Notes: generated from the letters alone by a model not told the origin. Counted from the first letter of the stretch, positions 27,677-37,307 are shown. The stretch: DNA of 46,348 bases from Mycobacterium sp. (GCA_020438845.1 JAGQTV010000078.1:1-46348); one strand, 5' to 3'. Numbers and translations are program-made.

Positions 27677-29374
27677 TCAGTCGCAGACCGCGCCGCCGGC
27701 AGCTGAGCCGACGAGCTTGCGGTACTTGGCCAGAACCCCGGTCGTGTACCGGGGTGCCGGCGGGGTGAAACCAACCTTGCGCTCGTCGAGCTCGCCGGCG
27801 TCGACCAGGATGTCGAGCGTGCCGTTGGCGACGTCGAGCCGGATCCGGTCTCCGTCGGTGACGAATGCGATCGGACCGCCGTCGACAGCCTCGGGGGCGA
27901 CGTGTCCCACGCACAGCCCGGTGGTCCCCCCGGAGAACCGTCCGTCGGTCATCAACAGCACGTCCTTACCCAGTCCCGCACCCTTGATCGCGCCGGTGAT
28001 CGCGAGCATCTCGCGCATTCCGGGTCCACCTTTGGGACCCTCGTAGCGGATCACCACGACGTCCCCGGCGGTGATGGTGCCGTCCTCCAGCGCATCCATC
28101 GCCGCCCGCTCACCGTCGAAAACCCTTGCGGTGCCCTCGAACACGGTGGCGTCGAAACCTGCCGACTTGACCACCGCGCCCTCGGGTGCCAGCGAGCCGT
28201 GAAGGATCGTGATACCGCCGGTGGGGTGAATCGGGTTGTTCATCGCGCGCAGCACCTTGCCGTCGAGATCCGGCGGATTGATGTGCGCGAGGTTCTCCGC
28301 CATGGTTTGCCCGGTGACGGTCAGGACGTCACCATGAAGCAGTCCGGCATCCAGCAGGGCCCGCATCACCACCGGGACGCCGCCGATTCGGTCGACATCG
28401 GTCATGACGTTCTTGCCGAACGGCTTGACGTCGGCCAGGTGGGGCACCTTCGAGCCGACGCGGGTGAAGTCCGCCAGGGACAGTTCCACCTGAGCCTCGT
28501 GGGCGATGGCCAGCAGATGCAGAACCGCGTTGGTTGATCCACCGAAGGCCATCACCACCGCGATGGCGTTCTCGAAGGCCTCTTTAGTGAGGATGTCGCG
28601 GGCGGTGATGCCGCGGCGCAGCAGTTCGACCACGGCCTGCCCACTGCGCCGGGCGAACCCGTCCCGGCGGCGGTCGGTGGCCGGCGGGGAGGCGCTGCCC
28701 GGCAGCGACATGCCCAGCGCCTCAGCGGCACTGGCCATCGTGTTGGCGGTATACATGCCGCCGCAGGCGCCTTCGCCGGGGCAGATCGCCCGCTCGATGG
28801 CATCGACGTCCTCGCGCGACATCAGCCCTCGGGCGCAGGCCCCGACAGCCTCGAAGGCGTCGATGATGGTGACGTCCTTCTCGCTGCCGTCGGATAGTTT
28901 GGCCCGGCCCGGCAGGATCGACCCCGCGTAGAGGAACACCGCGGCCAGGTCGAGACGGGCGGCGGCCATCAGCATGCCCGGCAGCGACTTGTCGCAACCG
29001 GCCAGCAGCACCGTGCCGTCGAGGCGCTCGGCCTGCATGACGGTTTCCACGCTGTCGGCGATGATCTCGCGCGAGACGAGCGAGAAGTGCATGCCCTCGT
29101 GGCCCATGGAGATGCCGTCGGACACCGAGATCGTCCCGAACTCCATCGGGTAGCCGCCGGCTTCGAACACACCCTCCTTGGCAGCCTGCGCCAAGCGCTG
29201 CAGGGACAGGTTGCACGGGGTGATCTCGTTCCACGACGACGCCACTCCGATCTGCGGCTTGGCGAAGTCCTCGTCACCCATTCCGACCGCGCGGAGCATT
29301 CCGCGGGCGGCGGCCTTCTCCAGGCCGTCGGTGACGTCTCGGCTACGGGGCTTGAGGTCAGGAGTCTTGCTCAC
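27677..29374 (-). CDS. ilvD: Dihydroxy-acid dehydratase (IlvD)
   Basis: 565 residues. Dehydrates 2,3-dihydroxy-acids to 2-keto-acids in valine, leucine and isoleucine synthesis. Cluster cysteines are visible in TPCN (Cys54), AGCDKS (Cys127) and [14 protein letters not shown] (Cys204). The family landmark [11 protein letters not shown] and the C-terminal GRFSGGTTG are intact. Start GTG 29374 is 6 bases after CATAAT (29386-29381 on the minus strand), so a leaderless mRNA is likely; an ATG at 29407 would add 11 residues upstream of that -10. Confidence 0.96.
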   Translation of the reverse strand: MSKTPDLKPRSRDVTDGLEKAAARGMLRAVGMGDEDFAKPQIGVASSWNEITPCNLSLQRLAQAAKEGVFEAGGYPMEFGTISVSDGISMGHEGMHFSLVSREIIADSVETVMQAERLDGTVLLAGCDKSLPGMLMAAARLDLAAVFLYAGSILPGRAKLSDGSEKDVTIIDAFEAVGACARGLMSREDVDAIERAICPGEGACGGMYTANTMASAAEALGMSLPGSASPPATDRRRDGFARRSGQAVVELLRRGITARDILTKEAFENAIAVVMAFGGSTNAVLHLLAIAHEAQVELSLADFTRVGSKVPHLADVKPFGKNVMTDVDRIGGVPVVMRALLDAGLLHGDVLTVTGQTMAENLAHINPPDLDGKVLRAMNNPIHPTGGITILHGSLAPEGAVVKSAGFDATVFEGTARVFDGERAAMDALEDGTITAGDVVVIRYEGPKGGPGMREMLAITGAIKGAGLGKDVLLMTDGRFSGGTTGLCVGHVAPEAVDGGPIAFVTDGDRIRLDVANGTLDILVDAGELDERKVGFTPPAPRYTTGVLAKYRKLVGSAAGGAVCD

Positions 29375-29416
29375 CGGGCAATTATGCCTGCCGACATACC
29401 TGGTCAAGTTTCGCTA

Positions 29417-29442
29417 TACCCTGACGGGGTACCGGGTACGGT
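29417..29442 (+). promoter_or_regulatory. CsoR/RicR-type operator and -10 element of the DUF305-ricR unit
   Basis: Inverted repeat TACCC-TGACG-GGGTA (29417-29431), the arm pattern of mycobacterial RicR/CsoR copper boxes. It lies over the spacer/-35 area of a promoter whose -10 is TACGGT (29437-29442), 6 bases before ATG 29449. Copper-relieved autorepression is inferred from the downstream ricR. Confidence 0.6.
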
Positions 29443-29448
29443 GGGGTC

Positions 29449-30057
29449 ATGAATCGCACCCGTACCCGATTGGCGGTAGGACTGGCCGCTGCCGCCACCG
29501 CCGCCGCCGCTGTGTTGTCCGCCTGCAGCACCGCCACCGACACCAAGTCAGATTCGGCTGCATCGTCAACCGGGGCGTCGGCCCAGCAGAGCGCGGCCCA
29601 CAACTCCGACGACGTGATGTTCGCGCGGATGATGATTCCGCACCACGAGCAGGCCGTCGAACTGGCGGCGATGGTTCCCCAGCACACCAACAACGCTGAC
29701 GTGATCAATTTGGCGGCCGAGATCCTCAAGGCGCAGCAGCCCGAGATCAATGTCATGAAGACCCAGCTGGTGCAGTGGGGCGTCAACGGCGACGAGTCGA
29801 ATGAGCACGACGCCCACATGTCCGGAATGGTCGACGAGGCCACGATGGCGAAGCTGAAGACGTTGCAGGGTGCACCGTTCGACAAGCTGTGGCTGGAGAC
29901 GATGATCAGCCACCACAAGGGAGCCATCGAGATGGCCCAGAACGAAATCGCCAACGGGCAGAACGCCGACATGATCGCGCTCGCCGGCGACATCGTGGCC
30001 GGCCAGCAGGCTGAAATCGACAAGATGAAGGCGATGCTGGCCGCCGCAGGCGGCTGA
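29449..30057 (+). CDS. DUF305 lipoprotein, probably copper-associated
   Basis: 202 residues. Signal peptide with lipobox LSAC (Cys26). Two copies of the DUF305 ferritin-like motif: FARMMIPHHEQAVELA and LETMISHHKGAIEMA, each with the His-His pair and downstream Met-rich helices. DUF305 proteins are exported and often sit with copper-resistance genes. Here the gene is immediately upstream of ricR (5 bases) behind a RicR-type operator, supporting a copper role at the envelope. Confidence 0.88.
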   Translation: MNRTRTRLAVGLAAAATAAAAVLSACSTATDTKSDSAASSTGASAQQSAAHNSDDVMFARMMIPHHEQAVELAAMVPQHTNNADVINLAAEILKAQQPEINVMKTQLVQWGVNGDESNEHDAHMSGMVDEATMAKLKTLQGAPFDKLWLETMISHHKGAIEMAQNEIANGQNADMIALAGDIVAGQQAEIDKMKAMLAAAGG

Positions 30058-30062
30058 CGTGC

Positions 30063-30374
30063 ATGGATAAAGCCGCCGACAAAGCCGCATCCGGGCATGG
30101 CTATTCGACTGACAAGGAGAATTACGCCAAGCGGCTTCGCCGCATCGAAGGCCAGGTCCGCGGCATCGCGAAGATGATCGACGAGGACAAGTACTGCATA
30201 GAGGTACTGACCCAGATCAGCGCGGTGACCAGCGCGCTGCAGTCGGTGGCTCTGGGACTCCTCGACGAGCATCTGAAGCACTGTGTGGTTCAGGCTGCCG
30301 CCGAAGGTGGCCCCGAGGCTGAGGCCAAGCTGGCTGAGGCGTCTGCGGCGATCGCCCGTCTGGTGCGGTCCTGA
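30063..30374 (+). CDS. ricR: Copper-sensing repressor RicR (CsoR family)
   Basis: 103-residue all-helical CsoR-family repressor. The Cu(I) site is complete: Cys45 (KYCIEVL), His70 and Cys74 (EHLKHCV), spaced 25 and 4 residues as in CsoR. RRIEGQVRGIAKMI is the conserved DNA-contact helix. By position (Rv0190, between ilvD and the Rv0191 MFS gene) it corresponds to RicR, which releases DNA on copper binding. Likely autoregulated through the operator before the DUF305 gene. Confidence 0.9.
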   Translation: MDKAADKAASGHGYSTDKENYAKRLRRIEGQVRGIAKMIDEDKYCIEVLTQISAVTSALQSVALGLLDEHLKHCVVQAAAEGGPEAEAKLAEASAAIARLVRS

Positions 30375-30459
30375 GGATTCCGGCCGCCGGGGGTGTCGAG
30401 GCTGATGCCCCACCCGACCAGCGGATAGCGTGGAATCCTCCTGCTGTCCCCTCTTCGCC

Positions 30460-31752
30460 ATGACGCCAACGGTTGTGACTTCCGAACTCGCCGACCCGCC
30501 TCGCTCCGGCCCCTGGACCCCTCGGGTCGCGATCGCGCTCGCGGTATTGGCGGCGTCGGCGTTCGTCTACGTGACGGCCGAGATCATGCCAGTCGGAGCG
30601 CTACCGGCGATCGCCGCGGACCTGCAGGTCAGCGAGGCGACGGTTGGGACACTGCTGGCCAGTTACGCCCTGGTGGCTGCGCTGGCCACGGTTCCCCTGG
30701 TGCGCTGGACCGCCGACTGGCCGCGGCGACGCATCCTGCTCTTCACGCTGGTTTCGCTGATCGTCTCCCAGGTTCTGTCGGCCATCGCACCCACCTTCAC
30801 CGTGCTGGCGCTGGGTCGGGTGCTGTGCGCGCTCACCCACGGTCTGATGTGGTCGGTGATCGCTCCCATCGGCGTCCGGTTGGTGCCGCCGACCCACGCG
30901 GCACGGGCCACCGCGGCCGTCTACGCCGGCACGGGCTTGGCATTGGTCGTCGGCAGCCCGCTGACTACGGCCATGAGCGCATTGTGGGGCTGGCGAGCGG
31001 CCGTCGCCGGAATCGCCGCCGCCGCGGCCGCGGTCCTTGTAGCGGCCCGGTTCACCGTGCCGTTGATGGCCAAGGCGCAACTGATAACCGGCGCAGACGC
31101 AGACCCACAGGCTTGCCGACCGTCCTGGCATCATCGCAACCGCCTGCTGGTGGCGATGTGCGTGCTGACGCTGGTCGGGGTGACCGGGCACTTCGTGTCC
31201 TACACGTTCATCGCGGTGATCATCCGCGACATCGTCGGGGTCCATGGCCCGCATCTGGCGTGGATGCTCGCGGCCTACGGCATTGCAGGTCTGGCCGCGA
31301 TGGCCCTGATGGCCCGCCCCGGGGACCGCAGGCCGCGGGCAGCCATTATCGGGTGCCTGGCGGCGTTGTCACTGATATTCGCCGTCCTGGCGGCGCTGGG
31401 CTATGGCGCCTTGGGCGGGCGAATCACGGCCGCGACGCTGGTCATCGGCATCGTCGCGATTGTGAGCTGGGGTGCGGCGGCCACCGCCATGCCGCCTATT
31501 CTGCAGTCGGCGGCCATGCGGTACTCGCCGGCGGACCCGGACGGCGCCTCAGGGCTGTATGTGGCGGCCTTCCAGGTCGGCATCATGGCCGGTTCTTTGC
31601 TGGGAGGTGTGCTCTACGAACGGGCGGGTGAACCGGAGATGCTCACGGCCTCGGCGCTGTTGGTGGCGGGCGCCTTGGCATGCGTGCTGGTCAGCCGGGA
31701 CCTGCTGGCTGATTCCGGAGTCGCGGTGGTCGAGGTGGTCAGCGAAAAGTAA
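30460..31752 (+). CDS. Major facilitator superfamily exporter (Rv0191-like)
   Basis: 430 residues from ATG 30460 with twelve predicted helices. It shows the motif A-type loop RWTADWPRRRILLF and the drug-exporter-like AEIMPVGALPAIAADL. Similar to AraJ/PmrA-type DHA1 efflux proteins. A TAGCGT -10 candidate lies at 30426-30431. A GTG at 30430 would give ten extra residues but overlaps that -10, so ATG 30460 is preferred; no good ribosome site is seen for either. The substrate is unknown. Confidence 0.85.
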   Translation: MTPTVVTSELADPPRSGPWTPRVAIALAVLAASAFVYVTAEIMPVGALPAIAADLQVSEATVGTLLASYALVAALATVPLVRWTADWPRRRILLFTLVSLIVSQVLSAIAPTFTVLALGRVLCALTHGLMWSVIAPIGVRLVPPTHAARATAAVYAGTGLALVVGSPLTTAMSALWGWRAAVAGIAAAAAAVLVAARFTVPLMAKAQLITGADADPQACRPSWHHRNRLLVAMCVLTLVGVTGHFVSYTFIAVIIRDIVGVHGPHLAWMLAAYGIAGLAAMALMARPGDRRPRAAIIGCLAALSLIFAVLAALGYGALGGRITAATLVIGIVAIVSWGAAATAMPPILQSAAMRYSPADPDGASGLYVAAFQVGIMAGSLLGGVLYERAGEPEMLTASALLVAGALACVLVSRDLLADSGVAVVEVVSEK

Positions 31753-31893
31753 CGCTCGTCACCATCACGGCGATCATCTGCACAGTTCAGCGTACGGAAG
31801 GCCGTCCCGGATCGGGGCCGGCGGCTCTCGGCGCGGGGATGGCTATGCCGGTGTTGTGGAACACTGGATTCGGTGGAGTATTGGAGGTCTTCT

Positions 31894-32979
31894 GTGATTC
31901 GGGTAAAAGGCGCTCTGGCGGCCGCACTGTGTGTGGTCGGAGTTGCGAGCCTGGGCACGGGCCCGGCATTTGCCGATCCTGACCAGCCGGCCGACCCGCA
32001 GGTGGCCGACATCCCCGTTCCGATGGAGCCGCCCCCGGTTGAGTTCCCGCCGCCGCCGCCACCGATGCCCGGCGATCTGATGGCTCCGGACGCGTTCCCC
32101 CCGCCTCCTCCGCCGCCTCCCGCTGATCCCTTGGCGGCATCGCCGCCCCCGGTCGATCCGCTGGCGCCCCCGGCCCCGGCGGGTCCTGCCGCGCCAGCAC
32201 CAGTGGCGGCCCCGGACTCGGTGGGGGCCAAGGGCCAGAACAACGCGCCCTACACCGGTGACCCGGTGTTCGCCCCGCCGCGCTTCAACCCGGTGAACGG
32301 GGCGACCGTCGGTGTGGCCAAACCGATCATCATCGACTTCCAGCGTCCGATCGCCAACCGGCCGCTGGCTGAGCAGTCCATTCACATCTCGTCGAACCCG
32401 CCGGTTCCGGGCACGTTCTACTGGACGACCGACACCCAGGTGCGGTGGCGGCCCTACAACTTCTGGCCGCGCGGCACCCAGGTGCATATCGACGCCAGTG
32501 GCGCACAGTCCAACTTCCGGGTCGGCGACTCTCTGGTGGCGACCATCGACGACAAGACCCACCAGATGACGGTCACGCGTAACGGCGTGGTGGAAAAGAC
32601 CTTCCCGGTGTCGATGGGAATGCCGGACGGGAAGCATGAGACGAAGAACGGCACCTACTACGTGCTGGAGAAGTTCCCCAGTATGACCATGGACTCCTCC
32701 ACCTACGGTGTTCCGGTCAACTCGGCCTACGGCTACAAGCTCAAGGTGGAGTGGGCAGTCCGCATCGACAACAGCGGCGGCTTCGTCCACAGCGCACCGT
32801 GGTCGGTGGGCGACCAGGGCAAGCGCAATGTCAGCCACGGCTGCATCAACCTCAGCCCCGCCAACGCCAAATGGTTCTATGACAACTTCGGCAGCGGCGA
32901 CCCCGTCATCGTGAAGAACTCGGTCGGTCTGTACAACAACCCCGACGGCGCCGACGACTGGCAGTGGACCCTGTACTGA
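31894..32979 (+). CDS. L,D-transpeptidase (YkuD domain; Rv0192/LdtMt4-like)
   Basis: 361 residues from GTG 31894, preceded by TGGAGG 6 bases upstream; this start gives a clean signal peptide ([19 protein letters not shown]). Then a Pro-rich segment (about 37-105) that may cross the peptidoglycan, an Ig-like domain (about 125-210) and the YkuD catalytic domain. Active-site pattern: His299 (FVHSAP) and Ser314-His315-Gly316-Cys317 (SHGCIN). Forms 3-3 cross-links in peptidoglycan. Ends 4 bases from the convergent zmp1. Confidence 0.93.
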   Translation: MIRVKGALAAALCVVGVASLGTGPAFADPDQPADPQVADIPVPMEPPPVEFPPPPPPMPGDLMAPDAFPPPPPPPPADPLAASPPPVDPLAPPAPAGPAAPAPVAAPDSVGAKGQNNAPYTGDPVFAPPRFNPVNGATVGVAKPIIIDFQRPIANRPLAEQSIHISSNPPVPGTFYWTTDTQVRWRPYNFWPRGTQVHIDASGAQSNFRVGDSLVATIDDKTHQMTVTRNGVVEKTFPVSMGMPDGKHETKNGTYYVLEKFPSMTMDSSTYGVPVNSAYGYKLKVEWAVRIDNSGGFVHSAPWSVGDQGKRNVSHGCINLSPANAKWFYDNFGSGDPVIVKNSVGLYNNPDGADDWQWTLY

Positions 32980-32993
32980 GTGGTCAACTCCAG
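32976..32993. terminator. Small hairpin spanning the ldt and zmp1 stop codons
   Basis: CTGAGT - GGTCA - ACT(C)CAG, six pairs with one bulged C. It includes the plus-strand TGA (32977-32979), and its loop contains the minus-strand stop. Weak as a terminator. Confidence 0.3.
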
Positions 32994-34969
32994 ATCCGCA
33001 CTCGCTGTTGGGGATCGAGGTAGAGGGCGTCGTCCTCGCTGACGTTGAAGGCCTCATAGAACGCGTCGACGTTGCGTACCACACCGTTGCAGCGGAATTC
33101 CGGCGGTGAGTGCGGATCCACCGCAAGTCGCCGGACTGCCTCGGCTTCTCGCGATTTGGTGCGCCACACCTGAGCCCAGCCGAACAGCACGCGCTGAACA
33201 CCGGTGAGCCCGTCGATCGTCGGCGCCTCCCGGCCCTCCAGCGACAACTCGTAGGCGAGTAAAGCGATCGACAGTCCGCCAAGGTCGCCGATGTTTTCGC
33301 CCACCGTGAATGCGCCCTGAACGCGCGGCGGATCGGAGCGGAACTCCAGGTCGCGGGGAACGTAGGCACTGTACTGCTCGATGAGTTGTGCTGTGCGGCA
33401 AGAGAACTCCGTGCGATCCTCGGCTGTCCACCAATCGACGAGGTGGCCGTCGCCGTCGTACTTGGAGCCCTGGTCGTCGAAGCCGTGGCCGATTTCATGG
33501 CCGATCACCGCGCCGATTCCGCCGTAGTTGGCGGCGTCGTCGGCCTCTGCGTCAAAGAACGGGGGCTGCAGAATCGCTGCAGGGAAGACGATCTCGTTCA
33601 TTCCCGGGTTGTAGTAGGCGTTGACCGTCTGAGGTGTCATGAACCATTCGTCACGGTCTACGGGATTCCCGAGTTTGGCCATTTCCCGGTCGGAGTCCAA
33701 CTCCGCGCCGCGGATCACGTTGCCGTAGAGGTCATCCCGTGATACGTCGAGCGTCGAGTAGTCGCGCCACGATGTCGGATACCCGATCTTCGGCGTGAAT
33801 TTGTCCAGTTTCGCCAAGGCCCGTTCACGGGTAGTCGGCGTCATCCATTCCAGTTCGCTGATACTCACCCGGTAGGCCTCGCGCAAGTTGGCCACCAGCA
33901 CGTCCATCCGGGCCTTGGCCTCCGGCGGAAAGTGGCTCTCAACGTAGAGTCGGCCCACCGCGTCGCCCATCAGACTCTGCACCAGTGAGACCCCGCGCTT
34001 CCAGCGTTCGCGGATTTCCTCAGTCCCACTGAGTGTCTTGCCGTAGAAGGAGAAGTCCTCGGCCACCAGAGCGTCGGTGAGGATCGCAGCCCTGGCATGG
34101 ATCAGCCGCCAGCGGGCCCAGTCCTGCCAGTCAGCGAAGTCCGCCTCCTTCCAGAGTTCGGCAAAGGCGATCAGGTAATCAGGTTGGCGCACAACGAGTT
34201 CGGCGACCGATTCCATGGGAGCTCCCAGCCCGCCCAGCCAGGCTTCCCAGTCGAAACCGGGGGCCTGCTCGGCAAGATCGGCGAACCTCCGAAGGTTGTA
34301 GCTCAGTTCGGCGTCGCGACGGCGGACGACGTCCCAATGGGCAGCGGCCAGACGGGTCTCCAGGCCAACGATGCGGCCGGCCCGCTCGGCGTACTCGTCG
34401 GGAGTCCCGCCGTACACGAGCGCAAACATGGCGGCGATGTGCACCGGATAGGCACCCAGAATCGCCGCGTGCTGATCGTCGCGGTAGTAGGACTCGTCGG
34501 GCAGGCCGAGGCCGGACTGGTTGAGGTAGACGAGGTACCTGGACGAGTTCTTGGCATCGGTGTTGACGTAGAGGCCGACACCTCCGCCGACGCCGGTCCG
34601 TTGCAGTCGGCCGATCACCCCGGCCAGAGCGTCGGGACCGGCGGCCTCGTCGATCTGGGTCAACTCATCGTGCAGGGGTTCCAGCCCGCGGCGTTCGATG
34701 GCCTCCTCGTCCAGGAAGCCCGCGTAGAGGTCGCCGATGCGCTGCTCGTCGGTGCCGACCGGTCCGCTGGCGGTGGTGATCAACTCCCGAACCTGTTCCT
34801 CGGCACGGTCGTGGAGGGTGCGGAAAGCCCCATCGGTGGCGCGGTCGGCAGGGATGACGTGCTCGGCGAGCCAGCGGCCGTTGACATGGCCGAATAGATC
34901 GTCCTGGGGGCGGACCTCTGGGTCGACGTGGGAAAGGTCAATGCCAGAGCGCTGCGGGTCTGCGGTCAC
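32984..34969 (-). CDS. zmp1: Zinc metallopeptidase Zmp1 (M13, neprilysin-like)
   Basis: 661 residues from GTG 34969 (AAGGA 7 bases upstream), nearly the length of M. tuberculosis Zmp1. Zinc motif HEIGH at 491-495 with the downstream GENIGDLGG providing the third ligand (ENxxDxGG). The N-terminal IDLSHVDPEVRPQDDLFGHV and C-terminal LDPQQRVRIW are typical of M13. In M. tuberculosis Zmp1 influences inflammasome activation; in an environmental species it is a peptidase of unknown target. The frame continues to 35089, overlapping omamA, but that part is not family sequence. Confidence 0.94.
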   Translation of the reverse strand: MTADPQRSGIDLSHVDPEVRPQDDLFGHVNGRWLAEHVIPADRATDGAFRTLHDRAEEQVRELITTASGPVGTDEQRIGDLYAGFLDEEAIERRGLEPLHDELTQIDEAAGPDALAGVIGRLQRTGVGGGVGLYVNTDAKNSSRYLVYLNQSGLGLPDESYYRDDQHAAILGAYPVHIAAMFALVYGGTPDEYAERAGRIVGLETRLAAAHWDVVRRRDAELSYNLRRFADLAEQAPGFDWEAWLGGLGAPMESVAELVVRQPDYLIAFAELWKEADFADWQDWARWRLIHARAAILTDALVAEDFSFYGKTLSGTEEIRERWKRGVSLVQSLMGDAVGRLYVESHFPPEAKARMDVLVANLREAYRVSISELEWMTPTTRERALAKLDKFTPKIGYPTSWRDYSTLDVSRDDLYGNVIRGAELDSDREMAKLGNPVDRDEWFMTPQTVNAYYNPGMNEIVFPAAILQPPFFDAEADDAANYGGIGAVIGHEIGHGFDDQGSKYDGDGHLVDWWTAEDRTEFSCRTAQLIEQYSAYVPRDLEFRSDPPRVQGAFTVGENIGDLGGLSIALLAYELSLEGREAPTIDGLTGVQRVLFGWAQVWRTKSREAEAVRRLAVDPHSPPEFRCNGVVRNVDAFYEAFNVSEDDALYLDPQQRVRIWS

Positions 34970-35030
34970 GCCACCATCCTTACCACGGCTGGATCCAGAG
35001 TCGAAGGGACGGACCGGTAGCCTCCCCTGC

Positions 35031-35663
35031 ATGCCTGAGATCGACGGGGAGGCCCGGCCGGTGACCCCGACGGCGAAGAACGGCAGCAAGTCCGGGGGGA
35101 GGCCGTCCCGGGGCAGATGGACCGGTTACGGCGTCGGCGCCGCCGCACTCGGAGCGCTGACAGTGGCGGCGGCTGTGTTGGTCGCGGTGCTGTGGACCGG
35201 GCACCGCGCCGCCGCGGCCGAGCGGAACTATCAGGCGCGGCTGATGCAGACGGCCACCGAATGGACCGGCCAGCTGATCAACATGAACGCCGACAACGTC
35301 GAGGCCACGCTCGGCCAGTTACGCGAAAAGACGGTGGGAGAGCTCAACACCGAATTCAACTCCGCCATTGCGCCTTATCGCGACGTGGTCAAGACGCTGC
35401 GAACCAGGTCGAACGGCTCTGTGCTGTCGGTGTCGGTTGAGGCGCTGCACAACAAACTTCCACTGCTACCGGGCCAGCGGCCACCGACCCCGATAACCCT
35501 TCCGCGTGAACTGATCGACCGCACCGACACCGTTCTGGTGGTGGCGACCTCGGTCAGTGAGAACGCCGAGAAAAAGCCGGTCACCGTGAACTGGAACCTG
35601 CGACTGGGGGTTTCCGACGTCGACGGGACTCTGATGATCTCTCGCCTGGAGTCCGTGCGGTGA
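35031..35663 (+). CDS. omamA: Orphaned Mce-associated membrane protein OmamA (Rv0199-like)
   Basis: 210 residues: basic N-terminus, one helix (about 38-60), then a Mce-associated domain (LINMNADNVEATLGQL to LRLGVSDVDGTLMISRLESV). By position and sequence it is the ortholog of Rv0199/OmamA, reported to stabilise Mce1 and Mce4 transporters although it is encoded outside the mce loci. ATG 35031 is 7 bases after TAGCCT (35018-35023), a leaderless pattern. The stop overlaps omamB (GTGA). Confidence 0.88.
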   Translation: MPEIDGEARPVTPTAKNGSKSGGRPSRGRWTGYGVGAAALGALTVAAAVLVAVLWTGHRAAAAERNYQARLMQTATEWTGQLINMNADNVEATLGQLREKTVGELNTEFNSAIAPYRDVVKTLRTRSNGSVLSVSVEALHNKLPLLPGQRPPTPITLPRELIDRTDTVLVVATSVSENAEKKPVTVNWNLRLGVSDVDGTLMISRLESVR

Positions 35664-36349
35664 GAAACCTGCTGAGAGTCCTCGCGGTTGACGTGACCGC
35701 TCCGCTGGCGGTCGCCGGCGGACTGCTCATGATCGGGGTGGTGCTGGGCTGGCCGATCTGGTGGGTGTCGGTGTGCTCGATGCTGTGCTTGTTGGTCTTG
35801 GAGGGGGTGATCGTCAATTTTGTTCTCTTCCGCCGTGATTCGGTGACGGTGGGAACTGACGACGACGCGCCCGTGTTGCGGCTGGCGGTTGCGGCGGTTG
35901 CGGCGGCTTCGGTGGTGGCTGCCGCCGTGGTGGGCTACCTGCAGTGGACCGTGCCGGACCGGGACTTGACCAGGGATTCGGCAGAGGTGGTGCGCATTGC
36001 CTCGGCAGTCACCGAGGCCGCAGCCTCGTTCAACCCTTCCGCACCGGAATCCGATGTGAACCGGGCCGCGTCGATGATGGTTCCTGAGCGCGCCGATGCG
36101 TTCAAAGCGGAATTCGGAAAGTCCGCTGCCGATTCGGCTAAACGCAAGATCTCGGCGACGGCTCAGACGATCTCGGCCGGAGTTGAGGTGCTGGGCCGGT
36201 CCGCAGCCAGCGTGTCGGTGCTTCTGCGCGCCAGCAAGACTGTGCCGGGCGAGCAGCCGAGCAACGCTGTGCTTGCCCTGCGGGTCGCGTTGGTCAAACA
36301 GGGCAGCGGCTGGAAGGTCGTCGATCTGGTTCCGATCAAGAAGGCCTAA
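35660..36349 (+). CDS. omamB: Orphaned Mce-associated membrane protein OmamB (Rv0200-like)
   Basis: 229 residues from GTG 35660. Three hydrophobic helices (about 9-32, 33-55 and 73-95) precede a Mce-associated domain that ends VALVKQGSGWKVVDLVPI. It corresponds to Rv0200/OmamB and is translated with OmamA. Role inferred: accessory to Mce transporters. The convergent CoA-binding gene ends 9 bases further on. Confidence 0.85.
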   Translation: MRNLLRVLAVDVTAPLAVAGGLLMIGVVLGWPIWWVSVCSMLCLLVLEGVIVNFVLFRRDSVTVGTDDDAPVLRLAVAAVAAASVVAAAVVGYLQWTVPDRDLTRDSAEVVRIASAVTEAAASFNPSAPESDVNRAASMMVPERADAFKAEFGKSAADSAKRKISATAQTISAGVEVLGRSAASVSVLLRASKTVPGEQPSNAVLALRVALVKQGSGWKVVDLVPIKKA

Positions 36350-36358
36350 AAGCCTCGA

Positions 36359-36796
36359 TCAATCGTCCTGAATCAGATGGAGATCCACCTTCAGGCAGCG
36401 GTCCATCACCACCGTCAGGCCAGCTTCCCGGGCTGCCGCCGCAACCTGATCGTGGCGCAAACCTTGTTGCAGCCAAAGGTATTTCGGGCGCGGTGACAAC
36501 GCCAGCACCTCGGTCAGAACGCGGGGCAGTTCATCGCGGCGCCGGAAGACGTCCACCATATCCGGAACCACCGGCAGATCGGCGAGTCGGGGATAGACCT
36601 TTATGCCGTCGATTTCGGTGATGTTGGGGTTGACCGGATAGAGCTCATAGCGGCTGTGCCGGAGGAGATACTCGAAAACGTCGTTGCTGGGCCGCGACGG
36701 GTTGTTCGACGCACCCACGACAGCGACGGTACGGGTGTCGAACAGGATGTCGCGGAGTTCGGCCGCGCTCGGGTTGCCGCTAGCCACCGCCGCCAT
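36359..36796 (-). CDS. CoA-binding domain protein (CoA_binding_2 / YccU type)
   Basis: 145 residues from ATG 36796; a GTG at 36787 is an alternative. Rossmann-like CoA-binding fold: TVAVVGASNNPSRPSNDVFE, YELYPVNPNITEIDG and a C-terminal VVMDRCLKVD. Family members bind CoA; their role is unknown. It overlaps the end of the Rv0201c-like gene by 17 bases, so it is probably cotranscribed with mmpL11. I do not recall this gene between Rv0200 and Rv0201c in M. tuberculosis. Confidence 0.82.
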   Translation of the reverse strand: MAAVASGNPSAAELRDILFDTRTVAVVGASNNPSRPSNDVFEYLLRHSRYELYPVNPNITEIDGIKVYPRLADLPVVPDMVDVFRRRDELPRVLTEVLALSPRPKYLWLQQGLRHDQVAAAAREAGLTVVMDRCLKVDLHLIQDD

Positions 36797-37307
36797 CGGC
36801 CCCGTCGTCGTCCTCGGCCTGAGTCTCCCCAGCGGCTTCCGCGGCATCGTTGTCCTGCTGGGCGGATTGGGCCCGGATCTTGGCAAAGCGGTCCGACAGC
36901 CGTCGCATCCGAATCATCAACGAAGCGGGTGGACTCACCGTCCCGTCGAGATAGGTCGCCAAGTCGTCGGGGTCGACCCCGATCCGGGAAGCGAATTCCC
37001 GGGCCCCCAGGCCGGAACGCTCCAACAGCAGGCGGACGTGGCGCGCGGCCTCAGCACGCTCATTGGCTTCCAGATGTTTGCGAGCCCGCAGGAGAACCTC
37101 CGCGAGGGCCTGCGAAATGCCGTACGGCGCAGCAGTCTCGAGGACTTCCTCGACCTGGCGCGCTGTTCGTCCGTAGGGATCGCGTTTCACCGCGACAACG
37201 ATGCGCTGCCAGATCCTGATGTCGCCGGACTCCAGCGCTGCGCGAATGGACGCAGTCGACCAGAATTCGACAGGCCCGTCAGTGCCGAGCCGCTCGATCT
37301 GCATCAT
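36780..37307 (-). CDS. Rv0201c-like protein with XRE-type helix-turn-helix
   Basis: 175 residues from ATG 37307, sharing a base with the mmpL11 stop (TGATG). The N-terminal half includes IRIWQRIVVAVKRDPYGRTA and VEEVLETAAPYGISQALAEV. A helix-turn-helix-like part is LGAREFASRIGVDPDDLATY (about 109-128). The tail is Asp/Glu/Gly-rich and disordered. Possibly a regulator or DNA-binding partner; its function in the mmpL11 unit is unknown. Confidence 0.8.
   Translation of the reverse strand: MMQIERLGTDGPVEFWSTASIRAALESGDIRIWQRIVVAVKRDPYGRTARQVEEVLETAAPYGISQALAEVLLRARKHLEANERAEAARHVRLLLERSGLGAREFASRIGVDPDDLATYLDGTVSPPASLMIRMRRLSDRFAKIRAQSAQQDNDAAEAAGETQAEDDDGADGGGG

Noticed and set aside
31843-33498. 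551-codon open frame on the minus strand
   Set aside because: Antisense to the L,D-transpeptidase and out of frame with Zmp1; no recognisable domain.
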